From contig CP048228.1 in the NCBI GenBank assembly GCA_020002265.1, positions 868,001-932,000 of the forward strand: DNA of 64,000 bases, written 5' to 3'. The notes beneath the pieces were generated by a model that was not told the origin of the DNA, did not search any database, and saw nothing but the letters and a program-made list of their open reading frames with translations. This document shows positions 9,776 through 19,477 of this stretch, piece by piece (position 1 is the first letter of the stretch; every line of letters starts with the position of its first letter). The stretch is from Anaplasmataceae bacterium AB001_6. GTDB lineage: Bacteria; Pseudomonadota; Alphaproteobacteria; Rickettsiales; Anaplasmataceae. Both the position numbers and the translations under genes were made by a program.

Positions 9776-12700
9776 CTACTGTTGATACGCATTAGATAAG
9801 CTGCCATCACCAAAAATATCGATAAACTTACGTAAGAAACTAGGTGCGGTAGAAGTGTTAGTATCAACCTGTACCATCGAATCTTCATCTTTTGAGGCCT
9901 CTAAGACATATTCTAGAGTAATAAGACCTCTAGTTTGATCATCGGTGAATATATTCCCAATTAATGGTACTAAACTAACTGTTACACTCAATTGATAATA
10001 TGGAACAAGGCTTCCGTACATTTTATAATCACCTGTTATGGAATTTATTATACCAAAATTGAAAATTGCTAAAGCGGCTCCCTTTGCCCAAGATTCTTCG
10101 ATCGTCAAGAGACCATCGGCAAACGAAAATCGGCCATAAAAACTATTAAAAGAAACACCTTTCCCTCTTAATATTCCAGATATATTTGATATATTAAAGG
10201 AAGTTAAAGCGAAAATACGAGCTAAAGTAGGTGAATCACCAAGATAAAAATTATCAATATTACAATCTCCTTTTATACTACGATTATCACTAATTTTTAA
10301 AAAAAGCTCCATATTACCACCAAACATATATTCTGAAATATCCAACGCACTCAATAATATTCCAGCATTGGTACTAGAAATAACTATATCTCTACCATTA
10401 TATTTTGCACTAATATAAGATAGCGCTCTCTCTTCATCATATTTTTGATACCAAAAATCTGCTTTTTCATTTGGATAAACAGCACCCGATAACAAAACAT
10501 TACGTTTGGGAAGATCAAATTTAAATTTTAAATTACTCATATGATTGCCGTTAAACATGATAGCTTTTTTTATTTCAGCATCTATCCTGTAATTATTAAC
10601 ATTATGTCTTTCTTGAAAATCTGGTGATTTGTCTATTCTCTTGAAGAATTTAGATAAGCCAGCGATATCTATGATATTAGCAAAAATCTTTAAATCTTTG
10701 ATATTTTTCACTGAACTAAAAGTAAAATGTAGATCATTATCAGCAAATTTAACCCTATTGGAATGGATAAGATAATCATCTTTATCAACATTAACATTTA
10801 CTTCAATATCAGCTGCATGAGCAGTGTAATGAAAAACACTAGATTTTAAAACTCCTTCCTGTAGACCAAAATCCATTTTTACCTTTGCAGGCTTTCCATA
10901 AATTTTACTATAAGAAATCTCTGGATAATTTATATCAACATTCTTTAGATCTAAAACACCTTTATACTTCATATTCATCAAGTCACGCCCTTCTCCCTTC
11001 AGATTTACACTATAAATTCCATCATGTGCATTAATAAGATCTTTATAATCACCTAGCATATCGTTATCAATAATTTGGATAATGAATTCCGTATCAAAAT
11101 ATCCATCAAAATAAATGTTACTTTTCTTTTCGATATAATTGTCACGATACAATATAGCTAAATCAGTATCATCATTTTTCAAATTCAACACGAAGAATAA
11201 ATCATTATTATCCAATTTGAATTCAAATGATGATTTGGAAATCGGGAAATTATCGTATAAGTAACCGTTTAAATTATTACTATCAATATTTATAGAATAT
11301 TCAAATTGATATTTTTCATTTTCATCTGCATAAAATTTAAGTGCAGTCACAGAATTAACGATTCCAGTGAGGTTCTTCATATTTTTTATTACTGGTAAAT
11401 AAGCAGCATAATCATCAGAAAAATAGAAAGGCAAATATTTCATCAAAGCCTGATAATGTTCGGCAAAATCTCCTTCAGAATTTATATTAACTTCATACTG
11501 AAAAGGACCGTCAGTATATAAATCAGGAATGATAAAATCAACGCTATAAACGGGATTAGGAATATCTTCATAAGCATGCAATTTCAAAGTTTGACCGGAT
11601 ATACTAAAATTACCTGTAAGATTCTCTATTACGGGAATAATATCTTTTACCTCTTTTGTCTGCCCGCTATGAAAAGGAACATTCAAATCAACATTTCCAG
11701 TTATAAAATCCACTGAACCTTTTATAATCTTAGATTCCACATGATCGATAAACCCAAATATTTCTTCCTTAATTTGAGCAGCTTGTTTTTGATAATTTGG
11801 CCAATATGAAAGAACAGCTCCAAGCCTAATATTTTCCAGATAAAAATCTAGGGTCTTTTCGTATTCTCCATATACTAAATCTAAAGAGGTAACACTTTCC
11901 TTATTCTTCAATGATAAATCATTGACAGAAATTGTCCCCCTATCTATCTTAACGACAGCAGAGCCATAATCAATATTACAAGACAGACTATCTACAGCAT
12001 TACAAAGTGGCTTTCCTATATTTCCTGTCACTGAGTTTAAATTTAACTGGACATCTACCTTATTAAATCTTTCTGTAACAGTAGTAATAATATTTAAATC
12101 AATATTTTGCCTTATAATATCAGACCATTCTGGTTTATATTTAAGCAGCATTTTCGATAATAAATCATCGTTCAGTGAAAAATTGTTCAGAGTAACAACT
12201 ATTTTTGGATAATCATCTTTATCATAATGTAATTTTATAAAATTGGTTAAAGAGTTACGTATTGTCCCTTCTAGATATCTATCCTTTTTATTTTTCTGAT
12301 AATAATGATGAATAGAAATAGAACCTAGAAAAGTATCATTGAATTTGATTGAATCTATATTCAAATTGAAAAATATCTTATCCAATGTATTAAATGCTAT
12401 TTTAGATCCTTTAGAAACATAATAGTCTAAAGCATTTTCATAACCATCATATTCTTGTTTAAAACCTTCCTGTTTAACTTCATTATCATTTCCAAGATTA
12501 TTCTTTTTTTCTGTATCATGTGATATGGAATTATCAGTTGCACTAAATTCTATCTTCCCCATCCCTACATCAGAGAATTTATAAAATAACCCAAAAAGCC
12601 CCTTTCGCACTTTTATTTCCAAAAAAGATATATATAAACTGTTATTCCCTATAAACCTGATATCTTTTATGTTTATTGTAAAGAACAGATTATCCTTGGT

Positions 12701-12898
12701 TAATTTAACATCTCCAAACTGCAATTCATTTTCTCCTAAAACGGGTTGAAGCTTATATTCTGAATAACTCTTTATATATTCTACGTATTTCTTACTACTG
12801 AAAAGATAGTAGATAAATATAGAAATTATAAGTAAAACAATTATAAGAAATGTCTTAATATTAAGAAATTTGGATAAACGCATAATAAAAAACAACAC
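9776..12898 (-). CDS. Large AsmA/YhdP-like (DUF3971) envelope protein
   Basis: Predicted 1040-residue inner-membrane-anchored periplasmic protein. AsmA-clan members such as YhdP, TamB and YdbH are thought to bridge the membranes for phospholipid transport. One membrane helix lies at about 12-32. The rest is a long series of beta-rich segments. The C-terminal block resembles the AsmA-like C-terminal domain: TLARIFALTSFNISNISGIL, then GVSFNSFYGRFSFADG and YYQLSVTVSLVPLIGNIFTD. The start is the ATG nearest the membrane helix; the second methionine (MRLSKFL), five codons in, is equally plausible. It stands alone on this strand between folC and fabG. Family-level assignment is firm; the YhdP orthologue call is inferred. 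Confidence 0.82.
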   Translation of the reverse strand: MLFFIMRLSKFLNIKTFLIIVLLIISIFIYYLFSSKKYVEYIKSYSEYKLQPVLGENELQFGDVKLTKDNLFFTINIKDIRFIGNNSLYISFLEIKVRKGLFGLFYKFSDVGMGKIEFSATDNSISHDTEKKNNLGNDNEVKQEGFKQEYDGYENALDYYVSKGSKIAFNTLDKIFFNLNIDSIKFNDTFLGSISIHHYYQKNKKDRYLEGTIRNSLTNFIKLHYDKDDYPKIVVTLNNFSLNDDLLSKMLLKYKPEWSDIIRQNIDLNIITTVTERFNKVDVQLNLNSVTGNIGKPLCNAVDSLSCNIDYGSAVVKIDRGTISVNDLSLKNKESVTSLDLVYGEYEKTLDFYLENIRLGAVLSYWPNYQKQAAQIKEEIFGFIDHVESKIIKGSVDFITGNVDLNVPFHSGQTKEVKDIIPVIENLTGNFSISGQTLKLHAYEDIPNPVYSVDFIIPDLYTDGPFQYEVNINSEGDFAEHYQALMKYLPFYFSDDYAAYLPVIKNMKNLTGIVNSVTALKFYADENEKYQFEYSINIDSNNLNGYLYDNFPISKSSFEFKLDNNDLFFVLNLKNDDTDLAILYRDNYIEKKSNIYFDGYFDTEFIIQIIDNDMLGDYKDLINAHDGIYSVNLKGEGRDLMNMKYKGVLDLKNVDINYPEISYSKIYGKPAKVKMDFGLQEGVLKSSVFHYTAHAADIEVNVNVDKDDYLIHSNRVKFADNDLHFTFSSVKNIKDLKIFANIIDIAGLSKFFKRIDKSPDFQERHNVNNYRIDAEIKKAIMFNGNHMSNLKFKFDLPKRNVLLSGAVYPNEKADFWYQKYDEERALSYISAKYNGRDIVISSTNAGILLSALDISEYMFGGNMELFLKISDNRSIKGDCNIDNFYLGDSPTLARIFALTSFNISNISGILRGKGVSFNSFYGRFSFADGLLTIEESWAKGAALAIFNFGIINSITGDYKMYGSLVPYYQLSVTVSLVPLIGNIFTDDQTRGLITLEYVLEASKDEDSMVQVDTNTSTAPSFLRKFIDIFGDGSLSNAYQQ

Positions 12899-13071
12899 GA
12901 GACGTACTAATAATAGTACTGACCACTTTTAATATATCATCAATTATAATAAGGAACTAAATTTAGTCATAAAATTCTCTAATAAACATGCAATTATAAT
13001 CGATAATACATTGTTGCACCAAACACATGCAAAATGTATACTGGACAATTCTAGCATTAAAAATAAAAAAA

Positions 13072-13836
13072 ATGGCAAATCTACATCAAAGTATAACAAA
13101 TATTAAAGATAAAAAATTCATCGTAACAGGATCTTCTAGAGGAATAGGCTTAGAAATTGCTAAACAACTTAGCAGTATTGGTGCAAAAATTGTAATGAGC
13201 TCTTCTAGTATTGAGAATCTCCAAAATGGACTAAAAGAAATCGAGAATAAAGAGAATTGTCATTTACTGGAGTGCGATGTTTCACAATCTCAGAATATAG
13301 AGAAATTTATTAAAGATGCTGTAAGTGTACTAGGTGGATTGGATGGAATAGTCTGTAATGCAGGAGTTACACAAGATAAATTATCTTTACGTATGTCAGA
13401 AGAAGATTGGGATAAAGTCTGCAATATTAATTTGAAGAGTGTATTTTTACTGAACAAGCATGCTTTTAGACATATGATGAAAAATTCTTGGGGAAGGATA
13501 GTCAATATTTCTTCTATCGTAGCTGCGACAGGAAACCCTGGGCAAGCAAATTATTGTGCGGCAAAAGGCGGGATGATCTCCATGTCCAAATCTTTAGCAC
13601 TAGAATATGTTGGTAAAAATGTTACTGTAAATTGTGTATCTCCAGGTTTTATAGATACTGATATGACAAGATCTCTTACTGATGAAAGAAAAGATTTTAT
13701 TCTTTCTAACATCCCAATGAAAAGACAAGGCTCAGCTGAAGAAATAGCTAATATGGTTAATTTTATTCTATCAGAAGCATCGAATTATATTACCGGCCAA
13801 GTATTTCATGTAAATGGCGGGATGTACATGCAATAA
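13072..13836 (+). CDS. fabG: 3-oxoacyl-[acyl-carrier-protein] reductase
   Basis: Short-chain dehydrogenase that reduces 3-ketoacyl-ACP with NADPH in fatty acid elongation. The 254-residue protein has the cofactor motif TGSSRGIG, the NAG motif (VCNAGVTQD), and the catalytic Ser-Tyr-Lys set (NISSIVAATGNPGQANYCAAKGG). It ends with the typical C-terminus NYITGQVFHVNGGMYM. I chose ATG at 13072 (MANLHQS) because it gives the family length; an ATG at 13027 would add 15 atypical residues. murD follows 21 bases downstream. The plsX and fabH genes of the same pathway are about 26 kb away. Confidence 0.95.
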   Translation: MANLHQSITNIKDKKFIVTGSSRGIGLEIAKQLSSIGAKIVMSSSSIENLQNGLKEIENKENCHLLECDVSQSQNIEKFIKDAVSVLGGLDGIVCNAGVTQDKLSLRMSEEDWDKVCNINLKSVFLLNKHAFRHMMKNSWGRIVNISSIVAATGNPGQANYCAAKGGMISMSKSLALEYVGKNVTVNCVSPGFIDTDMTRSLTDERKDFILSNIPMKRQGSAEEIANMVNFILSEASNYITGQVFHVNGGMYMQ

Positions 13837-13857
13837 AGCAATCAATTTGTAGTAAAA

Positions 13858-15354
13858 ATGGTATTAGACAAAAACAGTCATTATATATTTGTTTATGGTC
13901 TTGGTATTACCGGTCTTAAATTAGCAGAGCATATATCAAAAAAAAGAAAAATATTGATATGGGATGATTCTAAAAAAGAAAAAGCGATACTGTTAGCAAA
14001 AAACAATGCAAATATTGAATTGTTCAATCCGTTAGAGTGTGAACATTTTGAATTTATAGACTGTGCTATTTTGTCTCCTGGTATTAATACAAATAAAAAT
14101 GAAATTGCATTAAAGTTAAAAAAACATAATATCTCGATAAAGTCTGATATCCAATTTTTCTCTGAGCTATATCCAGAAAAAAATTTAATAGGAATAACAG
14201 GCACTAACGGGAAAACTACTCTTTGTACATTAATATATTATGTTCTTAAAGAAGTTGGTTATAATGTTTCTCTTTGCGGAAACATCGGGGTCTCAATTTT
14301 TAACAAAGAAGCAATAGCAAGCGATTGGCTTATTATAGAAATGTCATCTTTTCAACTTGAGATAACATCATATTTAAAAAATTTAAAATTTGGCGTGATA
14401 ACAAATATAGCAGATGACCACATAGACAGACATGGAAGCCAAGAAAATTATATCAGAGCTAAATTCAACATATTCAATAATCCAAATACAATTGCTATCT
14501 GTGGAAATCATATTCTAGAGTGTGCTTTAACAAAAGGAAAAGATATTAAAGATGCTATAGTTTATGAACAATGTTCTAAAAGATATAATGCATCTAAAGA
14601 ATTTGCATATCAGATTGTTGCATGCGATTTAGAAAAATTAAAAAGATACAGAATAGATAATGTGTCAAAAGATAATATTTCTGTGCAAAGTTCAATCTTA
14701 GAGAAAACAAGTAACATTATAAAGTGTTCTGATAATATGAATATTGAAAATGACAATATTCATGCAGATATTATAAAATATGCATACCTAATAATAAAAA
14801 ATCTATCTATCAATAAAAAGGATTTTCAGTCTTTGGTAGAAAAATTCTCAGGGATAGAACACAGAAATGAATTTTTTACATCGTATAAAAACATCAACTT
14901 CATTAACGATAGCAAAGCAACTAATCTCCATGCCGCTAACTATGCTATTATCAAATCCCAAAATAAGATTCTTTGGATATGTGGAGGCAGAAGTAAAGGA
15001 AAATTTTCACATTTTGATTTTATGATCTCTAATAATATAATGATGATATATGCGTTTGGAGAAGTGCGTCACAAAATAAGCGATGAATTATCAAAAAAGA
15101 ATAAATCTTATGAAGGTAATTCAAAGGCTCTTGGATGTAATTCAACCGTAAGAATTTGTGAAAATTTAGAAGAAGCTATAGATTCAGCATTTAGGTATGC
15201 AAAAAATTATATGAAAGAGGTGGATAAAAATGCAGCAATTGATATATTATTCTCCCCTGGGTTTGCTTCATTTGACATGTGGAAAAATTTTGAAGAACGC
15301 GGTAAATGTTTTAAAAAAATAGTAAACGATCTTTTACAGAAAGAAAAAAAATGA
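13858..15354 (+). CDS. murD: UDP-N-acetylmuramoyl-L-alanine:D-glutamate ligase
   Basis: Cytoplasmic peptidoglycan-precursor ligase adding D-Glu to UDP-MurNAc-L-Ala. The 498-residue product has an N-terminal Rossmann-like domain (YGLGITGLKLAEH), the ATP-binding P-loop GITGTNGKTTL (about 117-127), the NIADDHIDRHGS motif typical of MurD, and FINDSKATNLHAA followed by the C-terminal-domain motif LFSPGFASFDMWKNFEERG. It is somewhat longer than the usual 440-460 residues, with extra lysine-rich loops in the central region. The stop overlaps the mraY start (ATGA), so the two are translationally coupled. Confidence 0.97.
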   Translation: MVLDKNSHYIFVYGLGITGLKLAEHISKKRKILIWDDSKKEKAILLAKNNANIELFNPLECEHFEFIDCAILSPGINTNKNEIALKLKKHNISIKSDIQFFSELYPEKNLIGITGTNGKTTLCTLIYYVLKEVGYNVSLCGNIGVSIFNKEAIASDWLIIEMSSFQLEITSYLKNLKFGVITNIADDHIDRHGSQENYIRAKFNIFNNPNTIAICGNHILECALTKGKDIKDAIVYEQCSKRYNASKEFAYQIVACDLEKLKRYRIDNVSKDNISVQSSILEKTSNIIKCSDNMNIENDNIHADIIKYAYLIIKNLSINKKDFQSLVEKFSGIEHRNEFFTSYKNINFINDSKATNLHAANYAIIKSQNKILWICGGRSKGKFSHFDFMISNNIMMIYAFGEVRHKISDELSKKNKSYEGNSKALGCNSTVRICENLEEAIDSAFRYAKNYMKEVDKNAAIDILFSPGFASFDMWKNFEERGKCFKKIVNDLLQKEKK

Positions 15355-16391
15355 CAATAAAATATACTCTATCTTTTTTAATTGCTTTTATAACATCTGC
15401 ATTACTGATTCCAGTAATAAAGAAAATATCATTTTGCATTCAATCAAAAGGACAACCAATATACGAAGATTGTCCTCAAAGACATAAAAAAAAGGAAGGT
15501 ACAGCAACTCTTGGAGGTTTAGCGATACTGATATCCACAGTAATAACTTCTGCAATAATGCTAGATGATTACTTTAATTATCATATATTGGCAATTCTTG
15601 TAATATTTTTGGGTTATGGAGCATTAGGCTTAATTGATGATCTAAGTAAGCTTAAACAAAAAAAAAATAGAAACAGTATCATGCCTGCAAAAGTGAAATT
15701 TCTATCTCAGTTATTCATAGCATTCTTAACAATATATTTAGTGAGTCAAAAAGCGGATGTTAATCTTTTTTCTTTGCACTCTATCAAAATATCTGCAAAT
15801 TACTCTTTTAATATAACATACTGGGGATATCTAATATTTTTCCTATTTGTTACTGTTGGCTCATCAAATGCTACAAACCTTACAGATGGCTTAGACGGTC
15901 TATTATTGACTCAAATCATTATAATATTCCTAACAATTGCTTTTTTATCTACAAAAAATGTTAATAATCTCCTTTCTATTAAAGATTATGATAATATAAC
16001 AAAAATATGTTTGATAATTGCTGGATCTTCTTTAGGTTTACTATGGTTCAATACAAATAAGGCCACTATATTCACAGGGGATGTTGGCAGCTTATCGCTT
16101 GGAGGTTTATTAGGGATAATCTCTTTATTATTACAAATAGAACTAATATTACCAATAATAGCCATCATTATGGTATCAGAAACATTATCAGTAATAATAC
16201 AAGTATTATATTTCAAGTACACAAAGAAGAAGTATGGTGAAGGAAGACGAGTATTTAAAATGACTCCCATACATCATCATTTTGAGGAATTGGGAATGAA
16301 TGAGTCAAAAATTGTTATGAGATTTATGATATGTACTGTTTTTTCATGTGCTATTGCAATTATATTATTTTTATATTTAAGCCAATATTAG
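15351..16391 (+). CDS. mraY: Phospho-N-acetylmuramoyl-pentapeptide transferase
   Basis: Integral membrane enzyme that transfers phospho-MurNAc-pentapeptide to undecaprenyl phosphate to make lipid I. The 346-residue product is polytopic and shows the MraY signatures: the aspartate pair in LGLIDDLSKLKQ, NLTDGLDGL, the magnesium-binding TGDVGSLSLGG, and the histidine motif TPIHHHFEELG. Its start overlaps the murD stop by 4 bases. In many proteobacteria mraY precedes murD in the dcw cluster; here the order is reversed and the rest of dcw is missing, in line with operon scattering. Confidence 0.97.
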   Translation: MTIKYTLSFLIAFITSALLIPVIKKISFCIQSKGQPIYEDCPQRHKKKEGTATLGGLAILISTVITSAIMLDDYFNYHILAILVIFLGYGALGLIDDLSKLKQKKNRNSIMPAKVKFLSQLFIAFLTIYLVSQKADVNLFSLHSIKISANYSFNITYWGYLIFFLFVTVGSSNATNLTDGLDGLLLTQIIIIFLTIAFLSTKNVNNLLSIKDYDNITKICLIIAGSSLGLLWFNTNKATIFTGDVGSLSLGGLLGIISLLLQIELILPIIAIIMVSETLSVIIQVLYFKYTKKKYGEGRRVFKMTPIHHHFEELGMNESKIVMRFMICTVFSCAIAIILFLYLSQY

Positions 16392-16513
16392 TATAATTTG
16401 ATATTAAGATAGTTATATCTGCGAATTATACATAATTCCTAAAACTTTCATTGACTATATGAGCTACATAAGATAGAATCTCCCCGTGTGCTAATAGTAG
16501 TGTGATGATTTAT

Positions 16514-16588
16514 CGCGGGATGGAGCAGTCCGGTTAGCTTGCCAGGCTCATAACCTGGAGGTCGTAGGTTCAAATCCTACTCCCGCAA
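16514..16588 (+). tRNA. Initiator tRNA-fMet (anticodon CAU)
   Basis: The 75-base sequence folds as a full cloverleaf. The acceptor stem CGCGGGA/TCCCGCA has an unpaired C1-A72, the hallmark of bacterial initiator tRNA. The anticodon loop is CTCATAA (CAU), and the T arm is GTAGG-TTCAAAT-CCTAC. The anticodon stem is CCAGG/CCTGG, so the usual three G-C pairs next to the loop are A-U, G-C, G-C. Base 73 is A and the 3' CCA is not encoded. It lies alone between mraY and sodB. Confidence 0.97.
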
Positions 16589-16835
16589 CTTTTTCATTTA
16601 TTTGCCATAACATCCATAAAAGCATTGCATTTTAAATATAAAGAATCGTATTTTTATATTAATCCCAACTTCATCTCTAAGATATATAATCCGTAAAGTG
16701 TGCCGTATACCTTGCAGTGCAATCATAAAAACAGGCTAAGCAAATTAATAGCTAATAACTCTTTCTAAATGATCAATTTTAACAACTGAACTTTCTTTTT
16801 GCTCTAAAACAGTTGCAAAATATAATCATCAATAT
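16589..16835. other. Non-coding gap after tRNA-fMet
   Basis: About 250 bases between the tRNA and the end of sodB. I see no open reading frame with a start and ribosome binding site, no convincing hairpin with a T-run apart from a short T-run directly after the tRNA, and no known RNA gene. Confidence 0.5.
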
Positions 16836-17441
16836 TTACTTTAAAGCTTCACTGAAGTTAATTTTTGCAAAATCCCAATTAATTAAATTAGAAAAGATTG
16901 TATCTAAATATTTCGGACGAAGATTTTGATAATCCAAATAATATGCATGTTCCCAAACATCAACAGTTAATAGAGGCACTTTATTCTTTTCTGTTAAAGG
17001 AGTTTCAGCATTACCTGTTTTATTGATATTCAAATTTTGTGATTTAAGATCATATTCTAACCATGCCCAACCACTACCAAATTGCGACATTGCTGTATTC
17101 TTAAATTCTTCAATGAATTTATCAACACTGGTAAATTGATTTTCGATCAATTTCAACAAATCTTCTGTTGGTTGTCCGCCACCATTTGGTTTTATTGACT
17201 GCCAGAAAAAATTGTGATTCCATACTTGCGCAGCATTATTGAATATATTTGTTCCAGCAGGAACATCTTTAATAATATCTTCAAGAGACATATTTTCGTA
17301 TTTAGTATCTTTAATCAAGGTGTTAAGTTTTTGAATATACCCAGCATGATGCTTACCGTGATGAAAAGAAAGCGTCTGAGCACTCATGAAAGGCTCTAAG
17401 GCATCATGTTTGAAGGGCAGATCCATTAATGAAAATGACAT
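16836..17441 (-). CDS. sodB: Iron superoxide dismutase
   Basis: Removes superoxide in the cytoplasm. The 201-residue form starts at the ATG at 17441, preceded by AAAGAGG; the frame stays open further upstream to 17606 but that part encodes a spurious hydrophobic stretch. Metal ligands are visible: the histidine in FHHGKHHAGY, the one in AAQVWNHNFFW, and the Asp and His in DVWEHAYYLDYQN. NNAAQVWNH and FGSGWAWL favour the iron-type enzyme over the manganese type. Length matches FeSOD. It is divergent from tsaB with a 149-base gap that should hold both promoters. Confidence 0.96.
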   Translation of the reverse strand: MSFSLMDLPFKHDALEPFMSAQTLSFHHGKHHAGYIQKLNTLIKDTKYENMSLEDIIKDVPAGTNIFNNAAQVWNHNFFWQSIKPNGGGQPTEDLLKLIENQFTSVDKFIEEFKNTAMSQFGSGWAWLEYDLKSQNLNINKTGNAETPLTEKNKVPLLTVDVWEHAYYLDYQNLRPKYLDTIFSNLINWDFAKINFSEALK

Positions 17442-17590
17442 ATTAACCTCTTTATTTATAAAACTACAGAATATATTGTATTTCCAATAAGGTATAGCAC
17501 GTTGTAAGAAAATGCAATTAGTGCACAGATATAAATAATAAAAAATGAGTGCTATAATAAATACAATGATATAAACAGCTAAAAACATAT

Positions 17591-18181
17591 ATGCTAACAG
17601 TTGCAATTAACAACTATAACAATGATTTATCCTTAGGAATAAAAGATAAAAATGGGAAGTTATTTACTCATAATGTAAATACACAAAATACTGCCGAAAT
17701 GCTTCATTTCTGTTTAAAAAATCTTATGAATAATAATAACTATAGTTTTCATGATGTAGATAAAATTATGGTCACAGTAGGCCCTGGAAGCTTTACTGGT
17801 ATAAGAGCATGTATAGCAGCAGTACAAGGTTTTCGTATAGTCATGCCACATATAATAATACTACCAGTTGATCTGATGAAAATGGTAGGATTCTTTGCAA
17901 TAAAAGAAACAGATAAAAGAAGTTATAACGTATGCATTGCAGATAGAGAAAGATTTGTATATAACCAACAAATAGATAAAAATTTAGTAGCAATCAACAA
18001 AATACAAAGAATAGAGAAAAAGAATCTGATATTGGAAGATCCATCTCAAGTAAATTGCGGTAATATAGAAGAAGTATCAATCAAAATACCAATAAATATA
18101 ACAAATTTATTAGAATTTGGAGAACACTGTATACAGCATAATCTGAAACTACAGAAATTAGAACCTATATATGCATACTAA
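17591..18181 (+). CDS. tsaB: tRNA threonylcarbamoyladenosine biosynthesis protein TsaB
   Basis: Partner of TsaD in making the t6A37 modification of ANN-decoding tRNAs. The 196-residue product has the diagnostic motif VTVGPGSFTGIRACIAAVQG (about residues 60-79) and a degenerate C-terminal half, typical of TsaB, which lost the catalytic metal site of the ASKHA fold. The TsaD partner is encoded at 41415-42434. The gene runs convergently into the thiolase gene with 2 bases between the stops. Confidence 0.92.
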   Translation: MLTVAINNYNNDLSLGIKDKNGKLFTHNVNTQNTAEMLHFCLKNLMNNNNYSFHDVDKIMVTVGPGSFTGIRACIAAVQGFRIVMPHIIILPVDLMKMVGFFAIKETDKRSYNVCIADRERFVYNQQIDKNLVAINKIQRIEKKNLILEDPSQVNCGNIEEVSIKIPINITNLLEFGEHCIQHNLKLQKLEPIYAY

Positions 18182-18183
18182 TT

Positions 18184-19359
18184 TTATTTCTCTACACATA
18201 TCGATAGCCCTAGGCCACCAGCAGCACAAACGACTGCCATTCCCTTGTTGAGACTCTTGTTATTTATCGCTTGAATTACATTAATAAGGCTCACAGCACC
18301 AGATACACCCAAAGCATAACCCATAGACAATGCTCCTCCATATAAGTTTACTTTCTTCATATCAACCTTTAAATCTTGCATAACAGCAATAACTTGTACT
18401 GCAAAAGGTTCAGTAACATCTAGAACATCCACGTCTTCTATTTTCCATTCTGCAATAGATAAAGATTTTTTAGCTGCTCTTACTCCAGCCAAATTTATAA
18501 CATTAGAATCATTAGCAACACAAGAAACAGATTTTATCCGCACTAATGGCTGTAAATTTAATTCATTGGCTTTATCAGTATGCATCATCAAGAAGCCAGC
18601 AGCCCCATCAGCAAAATGAGCACTATTTCCTGCTGTAATTGTCCCAGATGTGTGAAATATAGGCTTCATATTAGATAACCTGGCAAGTGAATAGTCTGAT
18701 TTTTTTGTTTCATCTTTAAAAATAACATTATCTTTAAGATCAACAGATTCAACATACTCAAAATAATGCAAACTTTGCAAATATCTTCTAAATCTATCTC
18801 GAGATTCTAAAGTATAGTTATCCTGAAAAGACCTATCAATACGATAAATATGAGATAATTTTTCTGCTAATTCTCCAGTACTAGATTTTGAATACACATC
18901 TAATAATCCATCATGTACCACTGTATCTTTTAACTTGATGTCTCCATAGCTAAAATTTTTATCACGCACTTTTATATAATGAGCAGCACATGTCATATTT
19001 TCTTGGCATGAAGCAATAACGATATCACCCTTGTTAGCAAGAATATGTTGATATCCTAGAATCACACTTTGTATCCCAGATCCACAAACACTATTTACAC
19101 AATACGCAGGTATCTTGGAACTTAAATCGGCATTAATAACAGATTGTCGAGCAGGATTTTGTCCACAACCTGTTGTTAAACTTTGCCCCACAATTACAGC
19201 ATCTATTAGATCTTTATTTCTATTAAGATTTTTAGCTAAGCTTGATATAACACTTGATCCTAACTTTACTGCACTAACAGAAGAATATACACCTTCAAAC
19301 TTTCCCATTGGAGTTCTCTTGGCAGCAACTATAACAACACTCATAGATGTATTATTCAA
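18184..19359 (-). CDS. Thiolase-family protein (acetyl-CoA acetyltransferase-like) with altered active site
   Basis: Member of the thiolase II family (391 residues), which normally condenses two acetyl-CoA or cleaves acetoacetyl-CoA. The nucleophile loop is intact (NSVCGSGIQS, about Cys 89-93), as are the AAH motif and the C-terminal cysteine in VVCAAGGLG. The usual NEAF motif reads TEPFA, and the usual GHP catalytic histidine motif reads GGALSMGYALGVSGA, so His is replaced by Tyr. I read both codons directly on the minus strand. These changes should impair or alter chemistry, so the substrate and even activity are uncertain. It is convergent with tsaB. Confidence 0.88.
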   Translation of the reverse strand: MNNTSMSVVIVAAKRTPMGKFEGVYSSVSAVKLGSSVISSLAKNLNRNKDLIDAVIVGQSLTTGCGQNPARQSVINADLSSKIPAYCVNSVCGSGIQSVILGYQHILANKGDIVIASCQENMTCAAHYIKVRDKNFSYGDIKLKDTVVHDGLLDVYSKSSTGELAEKLSHIYRIDRSFQDNYTLESRDRFRRYLQSLHYFEYVESVDLKDNVIFKDETKKSDYSLARLSNMKPIFHTSGTITAGNSAHFADGAAGFLMMHTDKANELNLQPLVRIKSVSCVANDSNVINLAGVRAAKKSLSIAEWKIEDVDVLDVTEPFAVQVIAVMQDLKVDMKKVNLYGGALSMGYALGVSGAVSLINVIQAINNKSLNKGMAVVCAAGGLGLSICVEK

Positions 19360-19477
19360 CTTAATATATATATTATAATACCCTTAATTAGTTAGAATAA
19401 TACTAATTTATTAATAAATGATGCTATGAGTAACTAAAATTGTCCCTCAAAAAATAGCTTCCTAAAGCACCTATACA

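Noticed and set aside
17442-17606. Upstream extension of the sodB frame with a hydrophobic N-terminus
   Set aside because: The ATG at 17441 has AAAGAGG in front and gives the exact FeSOD length; the extension is the divergent promoter region.
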